From assembly GCF_000411975.1 (NCBI RefSeq), contig NZ_ASXG01000129.1:1-64000 (forward strand): DNA of 64,000 nt. Reading direction: 5' to 3'. Both the position numbers and the translations under genes were made by a program. The notes below the pieces were generated by a model that was given only the letters and a program-made list of their open reading frames with translations, searched no databases and had not been told where the DNA came from. This document shows positions 15,902-24,508 of this stretch, piece after piece. The stretch comes from Amycolatopsis orientalis DSM 43388. Its GTDB lineage: Bacteria > Actinomycetota > Actinomycetes > Mycobacteriales > Pseudonocardiaceae. How positions within the stretch are numbered: the stretch's first letter is position 1; each line of letters opens with the position of its first letter.

Positions 15902-15941
15902 GACCAATGTGGCGTTGGGTGCGCTCAACGCCACATTGGTC
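15902..15941. terminator. 16-bp perfect hairpin between ABC-F and GNAT genes
   Basis: GACCAATGTGGCGTTG - 8 nt - CAACGCCACATTGGTC, perfect over 16 bp, starting five bases after the ABC-F stop. It is a good factor-independent terminator candidate although no T-run follows. I recall very similar hairpins between other Amycolatopsis genes, so it may also be a dispersed repeat; that was not checked. Confidence 0.65.
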
Positions 15942-15980
15942 GCTAACCACCGCGAAACATTCGCGAGGCAGGCTTGCGCC

Positions 15981-16442
15981 ATGCCTTTGGTGATCGAGCG
16001 CGCCGACTTCGCGAACCCACAACTCCGGACCTTCCTGCAGGCGCACCTGGCCGACCTCGCCCCGACCGCTCCGCCCGAGAGCCGGCACGCCCTCGACCTG
16101 GCCGCGCTCCAGCGTCCCGAGGTCCGGCTCTGGACCGTCCAGGACGACGGGCACCTCGTCGGCACCGCGGCGCTCGCCGCGCTGGAACCACGGCACGAGG
16201 AACTGAAAAGCATGCGCACCGACCCCGCCCGGCGCGGCGAAGGCATCGCGCGCACGCTCTTGGACCACCTGCTTCAGGACGCCAAAGACCGCGGCATCGA
16301 ACGCGTCTCGCTGGAAACCGGCAGCATGGAGTTCTTCGCTCCGGCCCGCGCGCTGTACCTGCGAGCGGGCTTCACACCGTGCGCACCGTTCGGCAGCTAC
16401 CGGGACGACCCGAACAGCACCTACCTGACGCGCCAGCTCTGA
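15981..16442 (+). CDS. GNAT-family N-acetyltransferase
   Basis: 153-residue GNAT enzyme that transfers an acetyl group from acetyl-CoA. The acetyl-CoA loop reads MRTDPARRGEGIARTLLDHL, with ARRGEGIA as the Q/RxxGxG/A motif. Motif B carries the ending LYLRAGFTPCAPFGSYRDDP typical of small PhnO/YafP-like GNATs. The ATG at 15981 is used; an upstream in-frame start at 15909 would fall inside the hairpin at 15902-15941. Substrate unknown. It ends nine bases from the convergent TetR gene. Confidence 0.85.
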   Translation: MPLVIERADFANPQLRTFLQAHLADLAPTAPPESRHALDLAALQRPEVRLWTVQDDGHLVGTAALAALEPRHEELKSMRTDPARRGEGIARTLLDHLLQDAKDRGIERVSLETGSMEFFAPARALYLRAGFTPCAPFGSYRDDPNSTYLTRQL

Positions 16443-16451
16443 AGCCTGGCC

Positions 16452-17099
16452 TCACTCCTGCCGGGCCGCGATCCCGTCGTACATCATCCGCCGCACCGCC
16501 TCGCTCAGCCGGCGTTGTGCGTCGGGATCCGGGTCGCGCAGCGAGGCGATCGCCGACGCCAGGATCATCCCGTTGATCGCCCGCGCGCTGTTCTCGATGT
16601 CCAGGTCCGCGCGCAGGTACCCGAGTTCCACGCCGTGCGACAGATACGCCGCGGTCAGCTCGGTGGCCAGCTCGAAGAAGTCCAGCACCCGCGCCGCCAT
16701 CGCTTTGTCGATACCGGCGGCTTCGAACAGCAGCAGCCGCGGGACGCGCGGGTCCTCGCCGAAGATCTGCGCCAGCGCGTCGCCGATCCGGGCGGTCTGC
16801 TCGCGGTAGGCGTCCAAAGTGGATACCGCGTCCGGGGCGTTCTCCGCGGTGAGCGCGGTGACGATGCGGGCGACCAGGTCGTCGATGACGTGGTCGACGA
16901 TGTCGCGTTTGTTCTGGAAGTAACGGTAGAAGGTGCCGTGCCCGATGCCGAGCTTCGTGGCGATGTCGGAGATGCCGGTGGCGTGGTAGCCGAGGTCGGC
17001 GAAGCAATCGAACGCCGCGTCGATGATCTCGCGGCGCAGTTCCTGCTTCTTGCGCTCGGCGCGGGTGAGGCGGGCGCTCTCCTGGGACTCGGCTGTCAC
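16452..17099 (-). CDS. TetR-family repressor next to BVMO
   Basis: 215-residue TetR protein. The N-terminal DNA-binding domain has REIIDAAFDCFADLGYHATG and IATKLGIGHGTFYRYFQNKR; the rest is an all-helical ligand domain. It is divergent from the flavin monooxygenase gene, with 80 bases between the two starts. That gap holds the palindrome CACTGCAGTG at 17101-17110 directly before its own start. Inference: it represses itself and the monooxygenase, perhaps with a ketone or steroid-like ligand. Confidence 0.9.
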   Translation of the reverse strand: MTAESQESARLTRAERKKQELRREIIDAAFDCFADLGYHATGISDIATKLGIGHGTFYRYFQNKRDIVDHVIDDLVARIVTALTAENAPDAVSTLDAYREQTARIGDALAQIFGEDPRVPRLLLFEAAGIDKAMAARVLDFFELATELTAAYLSHGVELGYLRADLDIENSARAINGMILASAIASLRDPDPDAQRRLSEAVRRMMYDGIAARQE

Positions 17100-17179
17100 G
17101 CACTGCAGTGTATTGCCAAGCCCGCCGGAGTGACATACCGTTCCGTTACTGACACGTAGTTCCGAACGAGAGGTCGGGC

Positions 17180-18655
17180 ATGGACGCGCAGTACGACGCA
17201 GTCATCGTCGGCGCGGGCTTCGGCGGCATGGGGGCGGCCATCCAGCTCCGCCGCCTCGGCTACCGCGACCTGCTGATTCTCGACCGCGAGGACGACCTCG
17301 GCGGGACCTGGCACGTGAACCGGTACCCGGGGCTGGCCGTCGACATCCCGTCGTCCACCTACTCCTACTCGTTCGAACCCAATCCGTACTGGTCACGGCT
17401 GTTCGCGCCGGGCGCGGAGCTGAAGAAGTACGCCGAGCACGTCGCCGACAAGTACGGCCTGCGCGCCTCGATGCGCTTCGGCACCGTGGTGACCGGCGCG
17501 ACCTGGGACGGCTCGCATTGGCGGGTCAGCATCGAAGGCGGCGAGACGGTCACCGCGAAGTACCTGCTCACCGCCACCGGATTCCTCTCGCAGCCGAAGA
17601 TGCCCGACATCGAGGGCATCGACCGGTTCGCCGGCAAGGTCATCCACACCACCGCGTGGGACGACAGCTACGACCTGGCCGGCAAACGCGCCGCGGTGAT
17701 CGGCACCGGGGCGACGGCCGTCCAGCTCATCCCGGAGATCGCCAAGGTCGCCGCGGAACTGACCGTCTACCAGCGCACGCCGATCTGGGTCAGCCCGAAG
17801 CCGGACTACGCCGTGCCGAAGCCGCTGCAGCAGGCGTTCGCGAGGCTGCCGCTGGTGCAGCGCGCGGCGCGGCTGGCGGGCAGTTCGGTGCTGGAGCTGA
17901 TGATGATCTCCGGCGTCGTGCAGTACCGGCAGTTCCGCGGAGCCAACCGGATCGCCGAACGCTGGTGCCGCGCGCATCTGTACCGCCAGGTCCGCGACCC
18001 CGAACTGCGCCGCAAGCTGACGCCGGACTACTCGTTCGGCTGCAAGCGGCCGACGTTCTCCAACGACTACTTCCCGGCCTTCACCCGCCCGCACGTGCAC
18101 CTCGAAACCACCGGCATCGAGCGGATCGACGAGACCGGGATCGTCACCGCGGACGGCAAGCGCACCGAGATCGACACGCTCGTGCTGGCCACCGGCTTCA
18201 ACCTGTGGGACACGAACTTCCCGGCGATCGAGATCATCGGCCGGGACGGCAAAAACCTCGGGAAATGGTGGCGGGACAACCGGTTCCAGGCCTACGAGGG
18301 CGTGACCGTGCCCGGGTTCCCGAACCTGATCTCGCTCAACAGCCCGTATTCCTACAGCGGCCTGTCGTACTTCACGACCATCGAATGCCAGATGAAGCAC
18401 ATCGACCGGCTGTTCAAGGGGATGCGCGCCCGCGGCTCGGAAGTGTTCGAGGTGACCCAGCGGGCGAACGACGAGTTCCTCGACCGGATGAAGCGCAAGG
18501 TCGGGCACTCGGTGTTCGCGCTCGGCCAGTGCGCGACGGCCAACAGCTACTACTTCAACCAGCACGGCGAGGCGACCCTGCTGCGGCCGACCTCGACGAT
18601 CAGCGCACACCGCGAGGCGGCGCGGTTCCCGCTGGAGGACTACAGCTTCGCCTGA
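17180..18655 (+). CDS. flavin-containing monooxygenase, Baeyer-Villiger type
   Basis: 491-residue flavoprotein monooxygenase. An FAD-binding GAGFGGMGAA lies at residues 11-20, an NADPH-binding GTGATAVQLIPEIA near residue 175, and the BVMO fingerprint FAGKVIHTTAWD starts at about residue 150. BVMOs insert oxygen next to a ketone to form an ester or lactone, using NADPH and O2. The rest matches the FMO/BVMO family in length and in the late motif VLATGFNLWDTNFP. Substrate unknown; the divergent TetR gene suggests substrate induction. Confidence 0.92.
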   Translation: MDAQYDAVIVGAGFGGMGAAIQLRRLGYRDLLILDREDDLGGTWHVNRYPGLAVDIPSSTYSYSFEPNPYWSRLFAPGAELKKYAEHVADKYGLRASMRFGTVVTGATWDGSHWRVSIEGGETVTAKYLLTATGFLSQPKMPDIEGIDRFAGKVIHTTAWDDSYDLAGKRAAVIGTGATAVQLIPEIAKVAAELTVYQRTPIWVSPKPDYAVPKPLQQAFARLPLVQRAARLAGSSVLELMMISGVVQYRQFRGANRIAERWCRAHLYRQVRDPELRRKLTPDYSFGCKRPTFSNDYFPAFTRPHVHLETTGIERIDETGIVTADGKRTEIDTLVLATGFNLWDTNFPAIEIIGRDGKNLGKWWRDNRFQAYEGVTVPGFPNLISLNSPYSYSGLSYFTTIECQMKHIDRLFKGMRARGSEVFEVTQRANDEFLDRMKRKVGHSVFALGQCATANSYYFNQHGEATLLRPTSTISAHREAARFPLEDYSFA

Positions 18656-18716
18656 GCCCCGGGTGAGGTTCGCCGGTCCGGGGAACCTCCGGCCGGTGAT
18701 CGGCGTCGAGGATGGC

Positions 18717-18986
18717 GTGAAGACTGAGCACGACGTCTTGGCCCGGCTCCGCACGCGGGCGGAAGCCGTCCTCGGCCGGGAAACCGCGGCGCGGGTCCGC
18801 GCGTCCGAAGACGGCACCCTTTATGTCGAGGCGCGGACGTGGGCCGCGTTTCGGACGTGGCTGGTCGATCTTCTCCTGGTCGTGGCGATCGCGGTCGGGG
18901 GCGCGGTGGCCTGCTACCGGCACGCCGCCGACGAGCCGAACGCGGCGGCCGGATCGGGCTCGGCAAGGCGGGCTGGGCGATGCTGA
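18717..18986 (+). CDS. small membrane-anchored protein, unknown
   Basis: 89-residue protein from a GTG at 18717 with GAGGA just upstream. A charged N-terminal half is followed by one membrane helix (WLVDLLLVVAIAVGGAVACY) and a short tail. Its last seven bases overlap the next small gene, and that gene in turn overlaps a third by four bases, so the three are likely one transcription and translation unit. No domain was recognised. Confidence 0.6.
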   Translation: MKTEHDVLARLRTRAEAVLGRETAARVRASEDGTLYVEARTWAAFRTWLVDLLLVVAIAVGGAVACYRHAADEPNAAAGSGSARRAGRC

Positions 18987-19123
18987 TCCGCACGCTCGGG
19001 TTCGTGCTTCTGGTGGCGGGCGCGCTGACCGGCGATTCGGCCGGGGCGGAGCAGGTCCGGGTGAGCATCGACGTCCGCGAGACCGAGCGGCTCCGCGCGG
19101 CGGGGTTCGTCCGCGAGCCATGA
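18980..19123 (+). CDS. tiny secreted or membrane peptide, unknown
   Basis: 47 residues starting MLIRTLGFVLLVAGALTGDS, a signal-peptide-like N-terminus with the cleavage-site-like DSAGAE, followed by a short charged segment (VRVSIDVRETERLRAAGF). It overlaps the genes on both sides, which supports translation by coupling. It could also be a non-functional frame, but the coding-like codon pattern and the overlaps argue for a real gene. Confidence 0.5.
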   Translation: MLIRTLGFVLLVAGALTGDSAGAEQVRVSIDVRETERLRAAGFVREP

Positions 19124-19686
19124 GCGGATACCAGGTCCGCGCGGTCGCGGACACTCCCGAACAACGGCTGCGCGACTACACCGCTCGGCTGCGGGCGATC
19201 GTCACCACGCGGCGGGTCTACCGGGTGATGACGGCCAGCCTCGCCGGGCTTTTCGGCTTCGCCGGACTTCTGGTCGGCGTGCCGGTCCATTCCGTCGCCG
19301 GAGGGTTCAGCCTGGCGGGCGGTATTTTCTTCGCGGTGCTGTGGCTCGGCAGCGTCTTGCTCTGGCGTCGCAGGCCCGCGACGGAACGTGCGCTGGTCCC
19401 TGGTTCGCGTCCGCCCGCTGGCCGCACGCCGGGGAATGTACGCGGGGCTTTCTTTGCCGCGGCGGGAATGGGCCTTTTCGCAACTGTCGTATGTGGACTG
19501 TCCATGATGTCCAGCAACCCGCCGCATGCGGAGCTGAAACTGGCGAGCATCGGACTCGGCACCTTCGTGGTCTTCGCGGTTTTGTTCGTACCGCCGGGAT
19601 ACGTCTATGCCCAGTCCGATCAGTACTTCGAGAAGTGGCTCAGCCGCAACCGCGCGGCTTACGAGGCTGCGGCGCGGCGGCTCTAA
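19120..19686 (+). CDS. membrane protein with four helices, unknown
   Basis: 188-residue protein beginning at the ATG that overlaps the previous stop (ATGA). After a soluble 35-residue start it has two pairs of membrane helices (LAGLFGFAGLLVGVPV, GGIFFAVLWLGSVLLW, AAAGMGLFATVVCGLSM, IGLGTFVVFAVLFVPPG). A short cytoplasmic-looking tail ends the protein. No family was recognised. It ends four bases inside the convergent ABC permease gene. Confidence 0.7.
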   Translation: MSGYQVRAVADTPEQRLRDYTARLRAIVTTRRVYRVMTASLAGLFGFAGLLVGVPVHSVAGGFSLAGGIFFAVLWLGSVLLWRRRPATERALVPGSRPPAGRTPGNVRGAFFAAAGMGLFATVVCGLSMMSSNPPHAELKLASIGLGTFVVFAVLFVPPGYVYAQSDQYFEKWLSRNRAAYEAAARRL

Positions 19687-20417
19687 GGGGTGCGACGGCG
19701 CAGTGTCGCCGCCCCGAGCGCCAGAGCCAGTATCGCGCAGCCGAATACGACGAGGATGTTGCGAGTCAGCGTCGTGGTCCAGTCCGAGCTGTGCGTCACT
19801 TGGGTCAGCGCTTCGACGGCGTAGGACAGCGGCATTACGTCCGACAGCCAGTGCAGCACCCAGCCCATCTGGTCGCGCGGCTGGAAAAGCCCGCACAGCA
19901 ACGTTTGCGGCAGCACGAACAGCGGCATGAACTGCACGGCCTGGAACTCGCTCGTCGCGAACGCGCTCACGAACAGGCCGAGCGCCATTCCCAGCAACGC
20001 GTCGAGCACGGTGATCAGCAGCAGCGACCACACCGAACCGGCCACGGTCAGCCCGAGCCACCACAGGCTGACCGCCGTCGCGACCGCCACCTGCAGCACC
20101 GCGACCAGTCCGAACGCCAGCGCGTACCCGGCGAGCAGGTCGAATTTCCCCAGCGGCAAGGTCATCAGCCGTTCCAGGGTGCCCGCGGTGCGTTCGCGCA
20201 GGGTGGTGATCGACGCGATCAGGAACATGATCACGAACGGGAACACGCCGAGCAGCGCGGGCGCGATCCGGCTGAACACCGCGGCCGAGTTGAACACGAA
20301 GCGCAGCAACAGCATCAGCAACGTCGGCACCAAAATGAGCATGACGACGGTGCGTGGGTCGTGCCGCAGCTGGGCGAGGATGCGGCGGGTGGTGGCGAGA
20401 GTGATCGAGACAGTCAT
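19683..20417 (-). CDS. ABC-2 type transporter permease
   Basis: 244-residue permease with six membrane helices and the ABC-2 signature region (ASITTLRERTAGTLERLMTL). It pairs with the ATPase gene just upstream on the same strand, whose stop it overlaps by four bases. ABC-2 exporters of this size commonly pump antibiotics or other hydrophobic compounds. The start at 20417 is fixed by that overlap. Confidence 0.92.
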   Translation of the reverse strand: MTVSITLATTRRILAQLRHDPRTVVMLILVPTLLMLLLRFVFNSAAVFSRIAPALLGVFPFVIMFLIASITTLRERTAGTLERLMTLPLGKFDLLAGYALAFGLVAVLQVAVATAVSLWWLGLTVAGSVWSLLLITVLDALLGMALGLFVSAFATSEFQAVQFMPLFVLPQTLLCGLFQPRDQMGWVLHWLSDVMPLSYAVEALTQVTHSSDWTTTLTRNILVVFGCAILALALGAATLRRRTP

Positions 20418-21127
20418 CGCTGAGCCTTCACCAGGTGCAGGAACGCGCGTTCGAGGTCTTGTTCGCCGGTGGCCGCGCGCAAGGCGTCCGGTGAATCGTC
20501 GGCGAGCAGCGCACCGTCGCGCATCAGCAGCAGCCGCGTGCACCGGGCGGCTTCGTCCATGACGTGGCTGGACACCAGAAGCGTCGTGCCGTCCGCGGCG
20601 AGGCGATGGAAAACGTTCCACAAATGCTCGCGCAGCAGCGGGTCCAGGCCGACGGTCGGCTCGTCGAGCACGAGCAGCTCGGGGTGGCCGAGCAGCGCGA
20701 CGGCGAGGCTCGCCCGGCTGCGCTGGCCGCCGGAGAGCCGGCCGACGAGCGCGTCGGCGTGCGAACCGAGGCCGACCTGCTCGATCGCCTCGGCCACCGA
20801 ACGCGAGGGTGCGCCCAGCACGGAGGCGAAGTAGCGCAGCGATTCGGTGACCGTGAGGTCGGCGTAGACCGCCGGGGCCTGCGTGGCGTACCCGATCCGC
20901 TTGCGCAGCCGGCGGCTTCCGGCCGGTTCGTCGAGCACCGTGACCGTGCCGCCGTGGGTCACCTGCACGCCGACGACCGCGCGCATCAGCGTGGTCTTCC
21001 CGCAGCCGCTCGGCCCGAGCAGCCCGGTGACCGAACCGGGCTCGACGCGGAAGCTCACGTCGCGCAGCACTTCCCGGCCACCGCGCACGACGCGCAGGCC
21101 GTCGATGACCACCGCGGAATTAATCAT
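20414..21127 (-). CDS. ABC transporter ATP-binding protein
   Basis: 237-residue ATPase. Walker A is LLGPSGCGKTTLMR, the signature is VGRLSGGQRSRASLAVAL, Walker B is LLVLDEPTVGLDP, and the switch histidine is in LLVSSHVMDEA. This is the DrrA/NodI-like exporter class. Together with the overlapping permease gene it forms a two-gene efflux operon. The start codon lies inside the inverted repeat at 21117-21138, and a TetR gene in the same direction is upstream, so repression by that TetR is likely. Confidence 0.93.
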   Translation of the reverse strand: MINSAVVIDGLRVVRGGREVLRDVSFRVEPGSVTGLLGPSGCGKTTLMRAVVGVQVTHGGTVTVLDEPAGSRRLRKRIGYATQAPAVYADLTVTESLRYFASVLGAPSRSVAEAIEQVGLGSHADALVGRLSGGQRSRASLAVALLGHPELLVLDEPTVGLDPLLREHLWNVFHRLAADGTTLLVSSHVMDEAARCTRLLLMRDGALLADDSPDALRAATGEQDLERAFLHLVKAQR

Positions 21128-21138
21128 GCGGTTAATTC
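21117..21138. promoter_or_regulatory. inverted repeat over ABC-transporter start codon
   Basis: GAATTAA - 8 nt - TTAATTC, perfect over 7 bp and strikingly AT-rich in this GC-rich sequence. It spans the ATPase start codon at 21125-21127. Likely operator for the TetR protein encoded 50 bases upstream. Confidence 0.55.
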
Positions 21139-21188
21139 TGCGCGCGCGGAATTTCCCTGTCAAGCGCGGGCGAGGAGATCGGTCGAGG

Positions 21189-21764
21189 TCAGACGCGGTC
21201 GACGTACTGCTGCACCGCGGGCGCGAGCAACGCGACGACGTCCTCGTGCCCGGCCCCGGCAAGCGGTTCGACCTGGACGACGTAGCGGACCATGGCGAGC
21301 CCGACGAGCTGGGCGGCGATGCCGGTGACGCGCAGCGGCGGGATGTCGAGCGCGGTGGCGATCTTGTCCAGCAGCGCGCCCTGGATGAAGCCGCGCAGCA
21401 TGTCCGCGGCCTGCTCGGTGGTGGACACCGAACGCAGCACGCCGAAGAACGCATCGCGCGACGCTGGCGTTTCCCACAGGGTCAGGAACAGCCGGACGAG
21501 CCGTTCCCCGACCTCGGAGCGCGGGCCGTCGAGGATCGCGGAGACCACGACGCCGGGGTCGACCGGAAGATGCAGCGCGGTCGCGAACACCTGGTCCTTG
21601 CTGCCGAAGAAGTGGTGCACGAGTGCGGGATTCACCCCGGCTTCGGCGGCGATCGCGCGGATCGTCGCGCCCTCGTACCCGTTCCGGCCGAACAGGTCCC
21701 GCGCGGCGGCCAGAATGGCCTCGCGCGTTTCGGTCTGCCCGGGGCGGCGTCCCGTCCGTGCCAT
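21189..21764 (-). CDS. TetR-family regulator of ABC exporter
   Basis: 191-residue TetR repressor. The helix-turn-helix reads TREAILAAARDLFGRNGYEG and AAEAGVNPALVHHFFGSKDQ. The C-terminal half resembles the TetR_C group with SVSTTEQAADMLRGFI. It lies directly upstream of the ABC ATPase-permease genes on the same strand, 61 bases away, and probably controls their drug-induced expression. Confidence 0.9.
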   Translation of the reverse strand: MARTGRRPGQTETREAILAAARDLFGRNGYEGATIRAIAAEAGVNPALVHHFFGSKDQVFATALHLPVDPGVVVSAILDGPRSEVGERLVRLFLTLWETPASRDAFFGVLRSVSTTEQAADMLRGFIQGALLDKIATALDIPPLRVTGIAAQLVGLAMVRYVVQVEPLAGAGHEDVVALLAPAVQQYVDRV

Positions 21765-21904
21765 CGGCGTCCTTTCGTCCTCCCCAGTATCGCGGGACCA
21801 TGGGCGGTACAGCTGGCTGTACCTGATCTTTACCCCGCGCGGGATCGCCGGTCGCCCCGCCGGGGCCGTAGTTTCGGGAGGACCGGGCGGGGAGGGGGAG
21901 CGGG

Positions 21905-22363
21905 ATGAACGGGACGGCGGGGCACGAGACCGCGGTCCGGGTGGTCATTCGAGCCTCGGATCCCCTGACCGAGACCGGGATCCGGAGCTGGCTGTTGGCG
22001 CGGCCGGAGTTTTCCGTGGTGGACGACGCGGCGGACGTGCTCGTCGTCGCGGCCGAGCTGCTGTCGGTAGCCGCTCCGGTGGTCCTGCTTGTCGACGAGG
22101 AAGCCGGGGGCCCGGCGGCGGCGGAATCCTGCCTCCGGCGGCACTGGGCACGGTGCTCAGCCATTTCCGCCGTCCGATGGAACCGCGTCCTACGCACAGG
22201 TCCGACCTGACCCAGCGGGGAATCGACGTGCTGCGTCTGCTGGCCGATGGCCTCCTTCTCCGAACGCGCGGTGAAGAAGGTCCTCCACGACCTGTCGTAA
22301 CGGCTGGAACTGCGCAACCGGACGCACGCGGTCGCCTACGCGCTCCGGAACGGTGCGATCTGA
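21905..22363 (+). pseudogene. decayed LuxR-family response regulator
   Basis: The start is a receiver-like domain (VRVVIRASDPLTETGIRSWL, then PVVLLVDEE) with GGAGGGGGAGCGGG before the ATG. After a frame change come SHFRRPMEPRPTHRSDLTQR and GIDVLRLLADG. A second change gives FSERAVKKVLHDLS, an in-frame TAA, then RLELRNRTHAVAYALRNGAI and a stop. These are the pieces of a LuxR helix-turn-helix. At least two frameshifts and one nonsense codon show it is dead. Confidence 0.75.
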
Positions 22364-22440
22364 CGAGGCCGGTCCGCAATGCGCAGGGGACCGCGGGCGA
22401 GCGGTTCCGCAGGACGAACTCGACCCGGTCGGAGACCACG

Positions 22441-24015
22441 CTAGACGGTCTGGAACGTGGCCATCATTCCCATGTCCTCGTGCTCGGCGTTGTGGCAATG
22501 GAACATGTACCGGCCCCGGTACCCGTCGAACCGCGCGATCACCTCGACCGCTTCGCCGGGTCGAAGGTCCACAGTGTCCTTGCGGCCCGCGTCGTGCGGT
22601 GCGGGAGCCTTGCCGCCGCGGGAAAGCACCTGGAAGTGCACCAGATGCAGGTGGATGGGATGGTGCAGATCCGCGACGAAGCGCCAGATCTCGACGTCGC
22701 CGAGTTTCGGCTGTGCGGCGATCTTGGTCGGAGTGAACGCCTCGCCGCCGATGGTCCAGCCGTGCCTGCCGTTGACCTGTCCGCTTCGGAACGCGAATTC
22801 GCGCGTCACTGTCGCTTGTGCTCGATCGAGACGCTCCATTTCGGACAGTTTCGCCGGAATGCGGCTGTCGTCTTTCGCGCGCCGGGTGACGCGAAAACGC
22901 ATTACCTGTGCGGTGGACCCGGTGCCGAGACGATTGACCAGCGTCACCTCGGTGCCGACCGGGTAGGCGCCGAAATCGGTCACCACGTCGTACCGTTCGG
23001 CGGGCGCGATCGGCAGATGCTCGTGGCCGCGCGGGCTGTCGAGCAGGCCCTGGTCCGAGCCGATCTGCGTGAACGCGGGCCCGGTCGGCGGCGGTGGACT
23101 GAGCGCGAGGTCGTACCGGCGAGCGTTGGAACCGTTGAGGAACCGCAGCCGGTACCGGGTCGCCGACACCTCCGCGACCGGCCACGGCGCACCGTTCACC
23201 AGCAGCACGTCACCGAGAACGCCTGCCGCGTAAGCGTCTTCGACTCCCGGCACGCTCCGCAACGACGGATCCAGCGACGGGTATCGCATCGAACCGTCTT
23301 CGGCGAACGCGCGATCGGTGATCATCAGCGGGATTTCTCGCTCCCCCCGCGGCAGCGGCAGGGCGTCTTCCTCGGCGTCGCGGACGACGTGCAGCCCGGC
23401 GAGCCCGCGATACACCGCCGGGCCGGTGAAATCCATCCGGTGGTCGTGATACCAGAGCATCGCGGCCTTCTGCCGCAACGGATAGGTGTACTCGCGGGTT
23501 CCGGTGGTGACCACGGCGTCCGGATCGGCCATCCCGGAATGCCCGTGCCCGGCACTGGCCAGATACCGCCCGTCGGCGGGCAGGACGAGGTCGGTGGCGT
23601 AGCCGTCGGACTCCGGCGGCGTGCGTCCGCCGTGCAAGTGCACGACGGTCGGCACCGGAAGTTCGTTGCGGTGCTGGACAATCGTCGTCCGCCCGCTGCG
23701 AGACTCGATCGTCGGTCCCGGGAAAATGCCTTCGTAGCCCCAAATCGGCGTCCGCAACCCCGGGAGGATTTCCGCGGTGCTCGCCCGCTGCACGATTTCG
23801 TACCGGTCGACGCCACCGTCGCGCGATACCGGTTGCCGCACCGGGGGCAGCGGCAACGGCACCTGAAACGGTTGCGGCAGCGGCACTTCGCTGGTCAGCA
23901 GCTCACCGGTAGCGGCGGCCGGACGCAACAGCTTCGGGGTGACGAACCCGGCCGTGAGCACCACTCCGGCCCCGCCGGCCAGCCCGAGAAACCGGCGCCG
24001 CGACATCCCGCTCAT
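22441..24015 (-). CDS. Tat-exported multicopper oxidase
   Basis: 524-residue multicopper oxidase of the CueO/SufI-like, bilirubin-oxidase-like type. A twin-arginine signal MSRRRFLGLAGGAGVVLTAG is at the N-terminus. All four copper-ligand motifs are present: TVVHLHGG, MLWYHDHRMD, HHPIHLHLVHFQVL and the C-terminal YMFHCHNAEHEDMGMM, so types 1, 2 and 3 copper sites should be complete. It acts outside the membrane, oxidising a phenol, metal ion or similar with O2. The start overlaps the stop of the membrane protein gene upstream by four bases, so the two are one operon. Confidence 0.92.
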   Translation of the reverse strand: MSGMSRRRFLGLAGGAGVVLTAGFVTPKLLRPAAATGELLTSEVPLPQPFQVPLPLPPVRQPVSRDGGVDRYEIVQRASTAEILPGLRTPIWGYEGIFPGPTIESRSGRTTIVQHRNELPVPTVVHLHGGRTPPESDGYATDLVLPADGRYLASAGHGHSGMADPDAVVTTGTREYTYPLRQKAAMLWYHDHRMDFTGPAVYRGLAGLHVVRDAEEDALPLPRGEREIPLMITDRAFAEDGSMRYPSLDPSLRSVPGVEDAYAAGVLGDVLLVNGAPWPVAEVSATRYRLRFLNGSNARRYDLALSPPPPTGPAFTQIGSDQGLLDSPRGHEHLPIAPAERYDVVTDFGAYPVGTEVTLVNRLGTGSTAQVMRFRVTRRAKDDSRIPAKLSEMERLDRAQATVTREFAFRSGQVNGRHGWTIGGEAFTPTKIAAQPKLGDVEIWRFVADLHHPIHLHLVHFQVLSRGGKAPAPHDAGRKDTVDLRPGEAVEVIARFDGYRGRYMFHCHNAEHEDMGMMATFQTV

Positions 24016-24401
24016 CGCCGTGCTCCAGTCCGCCAGATGCCGAACAGCGTCCCGAGCGCGATCGCGACCAGTGCGACGCCGAGCGGAATGTGCAGGTCGA
24101 GCGCACCGGCCAGGCCCGCGAAGTACTGCGCGGTCTCGCCGCCGGCCAGCGCCAGGCTCGCCCAGAACGGCCACTGGACGCCGCCGCGCCACCAGTACAG
24201 CGCGGCAGGCACGAGCTGCACCAGCGCGACCGTCGACACGATGTTCGCGCCGAGTTCGTGCATCGCCAGCATGTCGTAATCGCCGATCAGATACCGCCCG
24301 GCGAACACTGGCTGGCCGAGAATCGCGACGGCGTGCACCGTCACGACCGCCCGCAGCACCACCAGCGACGTCCGCCCGCGGGTCAGGGCCGCTTCAGCCA
24401 C
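24012..24401 (-). CDS. four-helix membrane protein, partner of multicopper oxidase
   Basis: 129-residue integral membrane protein with four hydrophobic helices (SLVVLRAVVTVHAVAILGQP, LGANIVSTVALVQLVPAALY, PFWASLALAGGETAQYFAGL, IPLGVALVAIALGTLFGIW). A conserved-looking MHE sits in MLAMHELGAN. It is coupled to the multicopper oxidase by a four-base overlap, suggesting a shared role such as electron or copper handling, but there is no motif to prove this. It is divergent from a LysR gene. Confidence 0.8.
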   Translation of the reverse strand: MAEAALTRGRTSLVVLRAVVTVHAVAILGQPVFAGRYLIGDYDMLAMHELGANIVSTVALVQLVPAALYWWRGGVQWPFWASLALAGGETAQYFAGLAGALDLHIPLGVALVAIALGTLFGIWRTGARR

Positions 24402-24508
24402 CGTTCCCCCTTGTGCGCGTAGGTCTTCCCCCGTTCAGACGCTAAGCTCACCTTCTCATGCCGTCCAAGACCAAATTCGCCATGTATTCATGACCTCGGA
24501 GCTATCAG

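Noticed and set aside
17101..17179. TetR operator between the TetR and BVMO genes
   Set aside because: Only a 10-bp palindrome (CACTGCAGTG) and imperfect GTGACA/TGACAC halves were found; neither is strong enough to list as a feature.
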